DNA from: Sphaerosporella brunnea
Lineage: Eukaryota > Ascomycota > Pezizomycetes > Pezizales > Pyronemataceae
Assembly (NCBI GenBank): GCA_008704415.1
Contig: VXIS01000595.1
Location: 1-13,539, forward strand
Direction: 5' to 3'
DNA length: 13,539 nucleotides
Both the position numbers and the translations under genes were made by a program. Positions 5,038 through 12,868 of this stretch are shown here, piece after piece; position 1 is the stretch's first letter; each line of letters begins with the position of its first letter. Below the pieces are notes generated by a model. It saw nothing but the letters and a program-made list of their open reading frames with translations. It was not told the DNA's origin and did no database searches.

Positions 5038-7511
5038 ACCCCATCTCGTTGCCTTCGTCTAGCTTAGGATTGACAGCTCTTGGAGTTACGGACACAGTTG
5101 TGGAGGAAACAGTACTGGAAGGAAAGCACCTTATTGTTTCTTGCACTCTGTCATTCAGCAATAAAACTGTTCGTACTCATGCGCTGATCGATTGTGGCGC
5201 AACTGGCATATCCTTTGTGGACGAAGACTTCGCTCGCCATCACCAACTCCCCTTACGCTCCTTAAGAAAACCCCGTGCCCTTGAAGTAATCGACGGCCGT
5301 CCAATCTCTTCCGGTGACATCACTTATCTGTCCGTTGCCCAATGTACCATCCAAGATCGCCAAGAACAACTCCCCATGTTTGTCACCAAATTAGGACACT
5401 ACCCCATTGTACTCGGAATCCCCTGGCTCCAGCTCCACGATGTCGCGATCCGATTCAGCTCTCGGACTCTCACCTTCGGATCACAATACTGCCTGGCTCA
5501 CTGCAACCCCGTACCAACAACCGTCTCAGCCCTTAGCGAAGAACCTCCAGAGGTCTTTCGGGAACCCATCACAGCAGCGCCGGCAAAACTCTACATCGCC
5601 TCCCTAAAAGCCTCCTCCTTCTGCCGATTGGCCAAGAAAAAGCACCTAGCCGTCTATTCTATATCCCTGTACGAAATTAATAGGGCCCTTGAGAAGAAGT
5701 ACGCCGAAGACGACAACGACCTACGCAAAATTGTCCCCGCCGAATTCCACGGCTATCTCCCTTTGTTCAAGGAGGCAATTGCAAATAGACTACCGCCGCA
5801 TCGACCATATGACCATAAGATTCCTTTGAGAGAGGGCTTCGTTACCCCATTTGGCCCTCTGTATTCCCTCTCCCGAGAGGAGCTGGAAGCCCTCAAGGCC
5901 TGGCTCGAAGAAAACTTGGAAAAGGGATTTATCCGCCGCTCATCCTCGCCAGCCGCGTCGCCCATCCTGTTCGTCAAGAAAGCAGACGGGTCTCTACGGC
6001 TGTGTGTTGACTACCGAGGCCTGAACCAAGGAACTATCAAGAACAGGTACCCGTTACCTCTGATCCAGGAGACACTGATGCAGCTCTCCAAGGCAAAATA
6101 CTTCACGACGTTGAACATCCGAGGAGCCTACAACCTGGTCCGCATGGCTGAAGGGGAAGAATGGAAGACCGCCTTCAGAACCCGCTACGGGCTTTTCGAA
6201 TCCCTGGTCATGCCTTTCGGACTCACAAATGCCCCTGCCGACTTCCAAGCCTTCATCAACAACGTACTTCGACCGTTCCTCGACCGCTTTTGTACGGCCT
6301 TCCTCGACGACATCTTGATCTATTCAGAGACCATCGAAGAACACCGCGAGCATATCAAGCAGATCCTCAATGCTCTCAGCAAAGCTGGGCTCCACCTCAA
6401 GCCGGAGAAATGCAAGTTCTATCAGATGGAGGTCAAGTACCTGGGCTTACTGGTCGGACGCAACGGCGTCAAGATGGACCCCAGCAAAGTCCAAACAATC
6501 ATGGAATGGGAACCACCATCCAACCTCAAGGACGTTCAGGAATTCTTAGGATTTGCGAACTTCTATCGCCGGTTCATTCGCGACTATTCAAAGGTGGTTG
6601 CCCCACTCACCTCGCTGACCAAGAAAGACAATGGCCAACCCGTGCCCTTTGTGTGGGGTACCGCGCAGCAAAACGCGTTCGATACCCTCAAAAAGGCTTT
6701 TACAACCGCCCCGATTCTCCGACACTTTGACTATGATCGTGAAGTTGTTGTCGAAACCGATGCATCAGACTACGTCTCAGCCGGTGTCCTTTCCCAGTAT
6801 GACGATGAGGGAACCCTCCACCCCATCGCCTTCTTTTCCAAGAAACACTCCCCTGCCGAATGCAACTATGAGATCTACGACAAGGAGTTGATGGCTATCG
6901 TTCGATGCTTCGAGGAATGGCGTCCCCACCTTGAAGGCTCTGCGTTCCCCGTCCAGGTTCTCACCGATCACAAGAACCTGGAATATTTCATGACAACGAA
7001 ACTGCTCAACCGTCGCCAGGCCTGCTGGTCCGAATTCCTGTCTCGCTTCAACTTCAAAATAGTCTATCGACCCGGTGTCGCTGGTGGGAAACCCGACGCC
7101 CTCACTAGGAGGTCTGGAGACCTCCCTAAAGAGTGGGATGAACGACTTTTGGCCAACCAACAGGCGGTTCTCAAACCGCAGAACCTGCCCAACAATCTAC
7201 GTTTGATGGCGGAAAACCCACCCAGCACCGGGCCGTCCTCCCTGGAAACCCTGTTTGACAAAGGGTACGAAGGGGATCCGTTCCCGCAACGAGTCCTAGA
7301 GATGCTGGCAAAAGGCACCCAAATCTCCAAAGACATTTCACTTGCCGACTGCTCTGAGCACCAATGGAGGCTAATGTACCGCGGATGCTTCTACGTCCCA
7401 GATTACGCCCCCCTTCGGCTCCGACTCATTCAAGACCACCACGACCCTCCGACCATGGGACACCCAGGACGTGCAAAGACCTTGGAACTCCTATCCCGAC
7501 GCTACTACTAG
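4995..7511 (+). CDS. pol: Pol part 1: protease, RT, RNase H, integrase start
   Basis: The pol frame is open from 4920 and would be entered by the -1 shift; no ATG start is needed. Counting residue 1 at 5049: the protease active-site motif is Asp48-Cys49-Gly50-Ala (the usual residue 49 is Ser or Thr). RT spans roughly 255-500, with motif A at 353-360 carrying Asn356 where the catalytic Asp is expected, and motif C at 418-421 reading Phe-Leu-Asp-Asp. RNase H keeps its acidic set Asp571, Glu613, Asp640 and Asp683. The integrase zinc domain begins with His797/798 and His805. The frame then ends at TAG 7509-7511, where relatives have a conserved Trp codon, so TGG to TAG is likely. The frame continues unchanged in the next entry. 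Confidence 0.93.
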   Translation, partial: KRLDQPHINGYAAGHPISLPSSSLGLTALGVTDTVVEETVLEGKHLIVSCTLSFSNKTVRTHALIDCGATGISFVDEDFARHHQLPLRSLRKPRALEVIDGRPISSGDITYLSVAQCTIQDRQEQLPMFVTKLGHYPIVLGIPWLQLHDVAIRFSSRTLTFGSQYCLAHCNPVPTTVSALSEEPPEVFREPITAAPAKLYIASLKASSFCRLAKKKHLAVYSISLYEINRALEKKYAEDDNDLRKIVPAEFHGYLPLFKEAIANRLPPHRPYDHKIPLREGFVTPFGPLYSLSREELEALKAWLEENLEKGFIRRSSSPAASPILFVKKADGSLRLCVDYRGLNQGTIKNRYPLPLIQETLMQLSKAKYFTTLNIRGAYNLVRMAEGEEWKTAFRTRYGLFESLVMPFGLTNAPADFQAFINNVLRPFLDRFCTAFLDDILIYSETIEEHREHIKQILNALSKAGLHLKPEKCKFYQMEVKYLGLLVGRNGVKMDPSKVQTIMEWEPPSNLKDVQEFLGFANFYRRFIRDYSKVVAPLTSLTKKDNGQPVPFVWGTAQQNAFDTLKKAFTTAPILRHFDYDREVVVETDASDYVSAGVLSQYDDEGTLHPIAFFSKKHSPAECNYEIYDKELMAIVRCFEEWRPHLEGSAFPVQVLTDHKNLEYFMTTKLLNRRQACWSEFLSRFNFKIVYRPGVAGGKPDALTRRSGDLPKEWDERLLANQQAVLKPQNLPNNLRLMAENPPSTGPSSLETLFDKGYEGDPFPQRVLEMLAKGTQISKDISLADCSEHQWRLMYRGCFYVPDYAPLRLRLIQDHHDPPTMGHPGRAKTLELLSRRYY

Positions 7512-8711
7512 ACAAGCATGCGACACGACGTTGAGAGATTCGTACGCAATTGTCATACCTGCCGACGGACGAAAGCAACAAGACACCCACGGTTCTGGAC
7601 TCTGAAGCCTCTTCCTGTCCCACACCATCCTTGGCAAAGTGTCTCCGTCGACTTCGTCACTGGACTTCCTGTCTCGGAAGGCTGCGACGCAATCTGCGCA
7701 GTAGTCTGCCGACTAACAAAACAACGCCACCTGATCCCCTGTCTTACAACCATCGACGCAGAAGGATTCGCTCAGCTATTTATTGAAAACGTCTTCAAGC
7801 ACCATGGCCTCCCCGACGTTCTCATCTCCGACCGAGGCCCCCAGTTCGTTGCTAACTTCTGGAAACACCTTGCTTCCTGTCTTGGGATTGAGACTGCTCC
7901 AAGCACAGCCTTCCACCTGCAGACCGATGGTCAGACAGAACGGATCAATGCCGTCACGGAGCAGTATCTCCGCGCCTACGTATCATACCTGCAGGACGAT
8001 TGGAGGAAGGATCTCCCCCTGGCCGAATTCGCAGCCAATAACCAGGCTTCCGAGACTACGTCACTGTCTCCTTTCTTCGCCGTCTATGGCCGTAACCCTA
8101 CGTGCTCCTTCGAGCTAGACATTCGGACCGACAACCCCGAACAGGTTGACGCGCAGCTGGTGGCCGAGCGGATGTCACACATCCACGACGTTCTACGAGC
8201 CGAGATGAAGTACGCCCAAGCCAGATATACTGAAGCCGCCGATCGGTCTCGAGCCCCCGCCCCTGTGTTCAAAGAGAACGACCTCGTCTGGCTGGACTCT
8301 AGGAACTTGCGCACGGAACAACCATCTAGGAAACTCGAAAACAAGCACCTGGGCCCTTACCGAGTTGTTCGAGCCGTCGGTACCCATGCCTATGAATTGG
8401 ACATCCCCAACACCATGAAGAACCATCGCACCTTTCCGGTCTCGCTCCTAAACCCGGCATCTTCCGACCCCCTCCCTGGACAGATCATTCCACCCCCTCT
8501 CCCTGTTGTTGTCGATGGCGAAAAAGAATGGTCCGTCAATGCCATTCTGGATTCCCGCTTGGTAAGGGGACGCCTCAAATATCTGGTAAAGTGGACCGGC
8601 TACGACCCACCGGAGTGGGAGGCAGCGGAAGGAATCAATGGCCATGAAGCTATCGACCGCTTCCACGAATTGTACCCACACAAGCCCGGACCACTCCCAG
8701 ATGATAGCTGA
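7512..8711 (+). CDS. pol: Pol part 2: integrase core, GPY/F, chromodomain
   Basis: Same frame as the preceding part, separated only by the TAG. Counting residue 1 at the ATG 7518: Cys12 and Cys15 complete the HHCC zinc domain. The catalytic triad is Asp45, Asp105 and Glu141, with exactly 35 residues between the last two (D,D35E). The GPY/F module is at 279-281 (Gly-Pro-Tyr). The chromodomain covers about 336-386 and keeps aromatic cage positions: Trp338 where HP1 has Tyr, Trp359, and Tyr362. The integrase inserts element DNA into the genome and the chromodomain probably directs it to methylated histone. The internal ATG could start a separate protein, but it would lack half the zinc domain. 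The natural stop is TGA at 8709-8711. Confidence 0.93.
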   Translation, partial: TSMRHDVERFVRNCHTCRRTKATRHPRFWTLKPLPVPHHPWQSVSVDFVTGLPVSEGCDAICAVVCRLTKQRHLIPCLTTIDAEGFAQLFIENVFKHHGLPDVLISDRGPQFVANFWKHLASCLGIETAPSTAFHLQTDGQTERINAVTEQYLRAYVSYLQDDWRKDLPLAEFAANNQASETTSLSPFFAVYGRNPTCSFELDIRTDNPEQVDAQLVAERMSHIHDVLRAEMKYAQARYTEAADRSRAPAPVFKENDLVWLDSRNLRTEQPSRKLENKHLGPYRVVRAVGTHAYELDIPNTMKNHRTFPVSLLNPASSDPLPGQIIPPPLPVVVDGEKEWSVNAILDSRLVRGRLKYLVKWTGYDPPEWEAAEGINGHEAIDRFHELYPHKPGPLPDDS

Positions 8712-8733
8712 AGCTTCGTCGGAGCTCAGCCAT

Positions 8734-8743
8734 AGGAGGGGGA
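8734..8743 (+). other. Polypurine tract
   Basis: AGGAGGGGGA lies three bases before the 3' LTR and would prime plus-strand DNA synthesis. Its inverse follows the LTR of the minus-strand copy at 12837-12846. Confidence 0.85.
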
Positions 8744-8746
8744 TAC

Positions 8747-9035
8747 TGTCACGGCGCAAGGTTAAGGGGTGGCTCGGCGCTAGGGTTAGGGTGTCACGTG
8801 ACGCGGCGCGCCGCGGTCACGTGACGGGAAAGCATAAATGGCGAGGTTTCACTTGTTTTTGTTTCTTTTCTTCTTTTCTTCTTTACAGAACGTCTTGTAT
8901 ACTAGCAAACCTAGTAACCTTGAACCACCTTGTCTTGTCTCGTCTTCTTCTGCCTCTTGTCCTTGTCCTCCTGCCTCCGGTCCTTGCCTCGAAAGCTACG
9001 TACCTTGGACGTTTCCTCGCGCCTGTCCCGTTACA
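8747..9035 (+). repeat. 3' LTR of the chromovirus (289 bp)
   Basis: Same length and ends as the 5' LTR. The five differences are T/G near the start (offset 10) and four transitions, each at a CpG in one copy and TpG or CpA in the other. Confidence 0.95.
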
Positions 9036-9040
9036 TAAGC
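9036..9040. repeat. Target-site duplication, right copy (TAAGC)
   Basis: Exact repeat of 3488-3492. Confidence 0.93.
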
Positions 9041-9255
9041 GCTTGATGCTTAGAGAAAATATGCTGCAGACCTGGGTGGAGGATTTCTTTGAGCGCAGGT
9101 TGTAACTAAATGATGCGGAACGCCGCCCGGAAAGCGTCCTCTTGGGATGCATCACAAGTTATCACTCATATGCCAAGCCACGCCCTCTTAAAGAATAATT
9201 GCTATACAAGAATATACCCCCCACCAACGTCTTCTTATTGACAGCTTCTACTGTA

Positions 9256-10138
9256 TCATTATGTAAATTGCGATATAAGCTTCCAACACCTTGAAAATTC
9301 TCCTAGAGGTTAAAATAATGAACGTCTTGTTGTGTGGGACAGTTACACCGCTTTTGACCCGGTGGATATATGGGTGGGGCACCTGTGATGAGACCTGATA
9401 AGTACCAAAGTCACTTTGGCAATTGGTGATTAGGTCAAAACTACTGCAGCTCTTGAAACAGACATTTTAAAATTTTAGACTTACGTGTTTCTCACGCCAT
9501 AGTTGCAGAGGACTGTCTGGGTTCAAGTGGGGATTATCTATTATCTCTGGTAAGTGATAGAAGCTCAGTACTCGTGCCAAAGTGACTAACGTCACTCTTG
9601 GTTGCTTGCAGGCTCGCTTCCTATGGGCACTTCTATGGTGTACCAGCCAGTCCAACGTCACTATATAAAACCACTAGGGTCACTAAACCGCGTATAGGGA
9701 AGATAGGCCTAACTGTAACTCTTTTCTAAGGAAAAGACACTTATTAGGCAAAGAGCTTTCAGATACGGGATCGGTAAAGATTTGCTAATGGGATGAATAT
9801 ATTCGTACCGGGAGGAAAATGGAAGAAAGATTTGAAACGAATATAGATTGTGTGAACAACAATATTGTTAAGGCTGAACCTCACAATATCCTAATGATGA
9901 TGTCTACTACTCTGATGATCTCTCAACTCGAGGGAAACTTCTCGGATTATACACAGACGGATTTGCCATTGAGCCTTAAAGTTGATTTCCAATACTCAGA
10001 TCAACAATGGCTCTAATTGCCATGTAAGGGTACCGAGCTTCTTTCACTAGCAAGGCGTTATATATAACCTCCACTTCCACTCAGACACTCTACTGCAGCT
10101 ATGGCTTGATTGAACATATAAGCTTTAATGTCTAAAAT
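9256..10138. other. Stretch without a supported gene
   Basis: AT-rich sequence with only short frames. The longest with ATG on the plus strand is 9819-10016 (65 codons, start context AAAATGG, no domain recognised). GTCACTTTGGC near 9407 recurs inverted near 9575; this may be an old repeat but is too short to name. Confidence 0.4.
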
Positions 10139-10465
10139 TGTAACGGAGAGGGTTGGGAACAGGCTGGAGGGGGCTCAAGGTACTTGCATACAGAGGGTTA
10201 TCGGACAGGTTCAGGAACAAGGGGCCGAGGTAGGATCCTGAGGCAGGACAAGAGGCGCGATACGCACGGTCTGGGTTCAGATGGGAACGAAGGCACTCAA
10301 ATTGACATACGAAGAGAAAAGGAAAAGAAAGCAAACAACAAAGCGGACATGCCTCTATATAGTCCACCTGATTGCAGCGCCCCGCGCTACGTAGTACTAG
10401 AACATAACCTCGGCAGAGCCGCAACACAGAGCCGCAACACCCTAATCCAACCTCGTGCCGTGGAA
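10139..10465 (-). repeat. 3' LTR of second chromovirus family (327 bp)
   Basis: The left end is TGTAACGG, the inverse of an LTR end ...CCGTTACA as in the main family. The right end CCGTGGAA is followed by GTATCTTTCTCCTA, the inverse of a decayed polypurine tract, in the same arrangement as at 12826-12848. Inward lies the decayed pol tail at 10500-11390. The body aligns with the LTR at 1-296. Confidence 0.7.
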
Positions 10466-10499
10466 GTATCTTTCTCCTACAGCTGAGCTGCAGGGAGGC

Positions 10500-11390
10500 T
10501 CATTTATCTTTTGGTAGAGGCTCCGGCTTGTCCGCATAGGCCTTGTGGAAGCAATTTATAGCTTCCAGACCATTGACCAGCTCGGATGGTTCCCACTTCG
10601 GCCGATTGTAGCCAGTCCACTTAACCAAATACTGGAGCTTCCACCATCCTCAATGCAGTCGGGAGTCTAGTATGCGGTCAACAAACCACTGCTGCTTGCC
10701 CTCAATTTCCACCGGAGGTGATGGGTCCTGGTGTTGTCCCGGATAAGGATCATCGGGTGCTGGTTCCAGGAGGGAAACGTGACAGACTGGGTGAACATGC
10801 ATGTCTGCATGGAGCCGAAGGTGTTAAGCGTATGCCGAGACCTTCCCTGCAACTTCGAACGGCCCGTGACGCTTATTGTCGAGTTTACTGGCTGGGTGCC
10901 GTGTCTTCCAATTCTGGCTGTCAAGCCAGACCTTGTCCCCAACCTGATAGTTGGGAGCTGGTAAGCGATGCTTGTCGGCGTGAGCCTGATACCTCATTTG
11001 TGCCTGTAGGATTTACCTACATAGGTGTGAATGGATTTCCGACAACATCCTGGTGATGGTCAAGGCTCTGCAGCTGTCAACGTTATTGGGAGCCGCAGGG
11101 GACAGGTCACACTGGTAACGAGGATTGAATCCCTTGTTGGCAAAGAATGGTGAGGAGGTAGGGGCTTCCGATGCCTGGTAGTTGGTTGCGAATTCGGCCA
11201 AAGGCAGCCAGTCAGCTCAGTCATCCTGGAGATAGTTGACATAGGCCCTGAGGTATTGCTCCATGACAGCATTAATCCACTCAGTTTGTTCATCAGTCTG
11301 CAGGTGAAAGGCTGTTAAAAGGCAGCGTTCTATATCAAGCCTCAACAGATATGTTTCCACAAATCCGATGCAAACTGGACGACTGTCACA
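10500..11390 (-). pseudogene. pol: Decayed integrase and chromodomain of second family
   Basis: On the minus strand a single frame aligns with the main element's integrase from its second catalytic Asp (near 11385), through the TDEQTE motif with the catalytic Glu, the MAEFATNYQASE stretch, a GPF module (SKLDNKRHGPFEV), and a chromodomain with YLVKWTGYN and WEP, to a PLPKDK end and a TGA at 10500-10502. Four in-frame stops break it: 11217-11219, 11013-11015, 10824-10826 and 10650-10652. No frameshift is apparent over about 290 codons. Everything upstream of the second Asp is missing, so this is a 3' fragment of an element. Sequence differences from the main family are large, so it is a separate family. 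Confidence 0.85.
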
Positions 11391-11419
11391 GACACCCTGT
11401 GAAATCAACTACCTTAAAG

Positions 11420-11431
11420 TATATATATATA
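11420..11431. repeat. Short TA microsatellite
   Basis: Six TA units next to the point where similarity to integrase ends; possibly the break point of the relic. Confidence 0.6.
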
Positions 11432-11711
11432 GAGTGAAGCCTCTACGACACTGCAACCGCTACGGTTTCTGCCCAGCCACTAATCCCACTACCGCAAAGC
11501 TAACCGTTTGAGCCATCCCCGCCCACCACCTTACCATTTGCTTCCTAGCTCCATCAACCCTGATTGCCTTAACCATATCCATTGCCCAGCATCATGCGTC
11601 TCCACCCTCTAGCTGTAGCCGCGCTGCTGCGGCATCGCCATCACGCTCGCGATCCCTAACCCTTAGCAATGTCATCTGCCCCTATCCGCTCAAATCGCCC
11701 GTCGCTCCAAG

Positions 11712-11790
11712 CATCGTCACTCCCCAGTGGGAATCACGCGTATGGCATCGTCACTCCTGGCCATCGTCACTCCCAGCAGCAATTACGCGT
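11712..11790 (+). promoter_or_regulatory. Repeated motifs upstream of the zinc-ribbon gene
   Basis: CATCGTCACTCC occurs exactly three times (11712-11723, 11746-11757, 11762-11773). ACGCGT occurs twice (11736-11741, 11785-11790). ACGCGT is the MluI cell-cycle box bound by MBF-type factors in yeasts; whether it acts so here is inference. If translation began at the earlier ATG (11727), these motifs would be mostly coding, which I think less likely. Confidence 0.35.
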
Positions 11791-11801
11791 CACTACCATC
11801 C

Positions 11802-12002
11802 ATGGCTGATCAGCAAGAACTTAAGCGTTGGTGCCACAGGTGCAACGAAGCTCTACCTGTGACCGCTTTTCCCAAACCTGAGGGGTATTGTCATCGCTGC
11901 CGCGCAGGAGAAGTCCATTGTCAGCATGAAAGAGCCATGCAGCGGATCCAGAGTGGTAACACGACAGCACAGACTGTTCGAAGGGTCCGTCTCTTCAACT
12001 AG
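11802..12002 (+). CDS. Small zinc-ribbon protein, 66 aa, unidentified
   Basis: The ATG at 11802 (context CATCCATGG) opens a 66-codon frame. Residues 11-33 form a C-x2-C-x15-C-x2-C pattern (Cys11, Cys14, Cys30, Cys33) with an Ala-Phe-Pro-Lys bend between, followed by His39-Cys40 and His42, which could offer a second metal site. The C-terminal third is polar and basic. The pattern resembles zinc ribbons found beside HNH nucleases and the Stc1-type domain of fungal heterochromatin proteins, but the similarity is only in the Cys spacing and I assign no function. An in-frame ATG at 11727 would add 25 residues. It lies alone between two retroelement remnants and could be a host gene or the leftover of one. 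Confidence 0.5.
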   Translation: MADQQELKRWCHRCNEALPVTAFPKPEGYCHRCRAGEVHCQHERAMQRIQSGNTTAQTVRRVRLFN

Positions 12003-12544
12003 TCGTCTCTAAAGTCGATCACATGACTTTCGGACGCGCTGCCCTTTCGGACGAAAAAATTTAGCGTGACAGGGGGGTCTTACACCGGCGATATCTCGAC
12101 AACGAAACATTCCAATTGCCATGAGACTGAAAACAAGGGAAGACTAGATATAGAAGAGTAGATTAGTGCAGGGAGCGATGTTTTGGAGAAGATCCTACTT
12201 TTCACTGGCCGCGGAGAGCGTAGTCAGCTGCACTATTGTGGGTCGGGGGTTGCGGCATTGTGTAGGAGCGAGAGCACTTGCAACTCAGCTGTAACTTGTC
12301 TAGAAAATTTCTATTGATGGTACTCAAGGGTTAGAGAGCTTGGGTGAGGGTCCGGGGGGCATTCAGAGCGGGGATAACATCACCGCAGTTCCCGTCGGCA
12401 TCGCTGCCCACTGCCTGGTAACTAGCACTTTCCTCAAAACGCGCCCTAGAGTGATGCAGACAGCCAAAAATATTTCTCCAGTCTGTAAAAACTTTCTAAC
12501 ATTACTTGGCCTACTTTCAGCCTCTAATCCCGCTGTTTTGCTGG
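12003..12544. other. Stretch without a supported gene
   Basis: No domain, RNA gene or transposon end recognised. CTTTCGGACG recurs at about 12029 and 12045 shortly after the zinc-ribbon gene's stop. The GCTGG at 12540-12544 next to the LTR would be one copy of the target duplication of the minus-strand element. Confidence 0.4.
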
Positions 12545-12833
12545 TGTACCGGGACAGTCACGAGGAGACGTCCAAGGTACGTAGCTTTCGAGGCAAGGAC
12601 CGGAGGCAGGAGGACAAGGACAAGAGAAAGAAGAAGACGAGACAAGACAAGGTGGTGCAAGGTTACTAGGTTTGCTAGTATACAAGACGTTCTGTAAAGA
12701 AGAAAAGAAGAAAAGAAACAAAAACAAGTGAAACCTCGCCATTTATGCTTTCCCGTCACGTGACCGCAGCGCACCGCATCACGTAACACCCTAACCCTAG
12801 CACCGAGCCACCCCTTAACCTTGAGCCGTGACA
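12545..12833 (-). repeat. 3' LTR of minus-strand copy (289 bp)
   Basis: Exactly 289 bp, running TGTACCGG...CCGTGACA on the plus strand. I count about 13 differences from the 3' LTR at 8747-9035. Several are G-to-A on this strand in the GC-rich dyad, so the CACGTG nearest the LTR start is now CACGTA while the other survives. The self-primer site is intact at 12687-12695. Confidence 0.93.
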
Positions 12834-12868
12834 GTATCCCCCTCCTATGGCTGAGCTCCGACGAAGCT

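Larger units (their letters stand above)
3493..9035 (+). mobile_element. Complete Ty3/gypsy chromovirus, 5543 bp, coding-defective
   Basis: The order is LTR, priming site, gag, protease, RT, RNase H, integrase, chromodomain, polypurine tract, LTR. This order (integrase last) defines Metaviridae, and the chromodomain behind a GPY/F module defines chromoviruses, which are thought to use it to target modified chromatin. Both LTRs and the 5-bp duplication are intact, so the insertion is structurally complete and fairly young. It cannot encode its own proteins: TAG codons lie in gag (4861-4863) and pol (7509-7511), the RT motif A Asp is Asn, and no gag ATG is evident. In principle it could still be mobilised by proteins from intact relatives. 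A second copy of the family lies at 12545-13539 on the other strand. Confidence 0.95.
3239..9253. mobile_element. Pogo-like non-autonomous element split by the chromovirus
   Basis: The left end CAGTAGAAGCTGTC at 3239-3252, followed after one base by ATAAGAA, is inverted at 9231-9253 with one mismatch in 22. TA flanks both ends (3237-3238, 9254-9255). After removing the retrotransposon and one TAAGC copy, the element is 467 bp (3239-3492 plus 9041-9253). Near its left end an ATAAGAATA motif recurs at 3254, 3269, 3286 and (one base changed) 3328, and inverted at 3384. CAGT termini with TA duplication resemble pogo/Tigger-type elements. No transposase is recognised. Confidence 0.65.

Noticed and set aside
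8638..9105. Frame fusing the end of pol, the LTR and flanking DNA
   Set aside because: Crosses the LTR boundary and the target duplication; arises by chance from the insertion.
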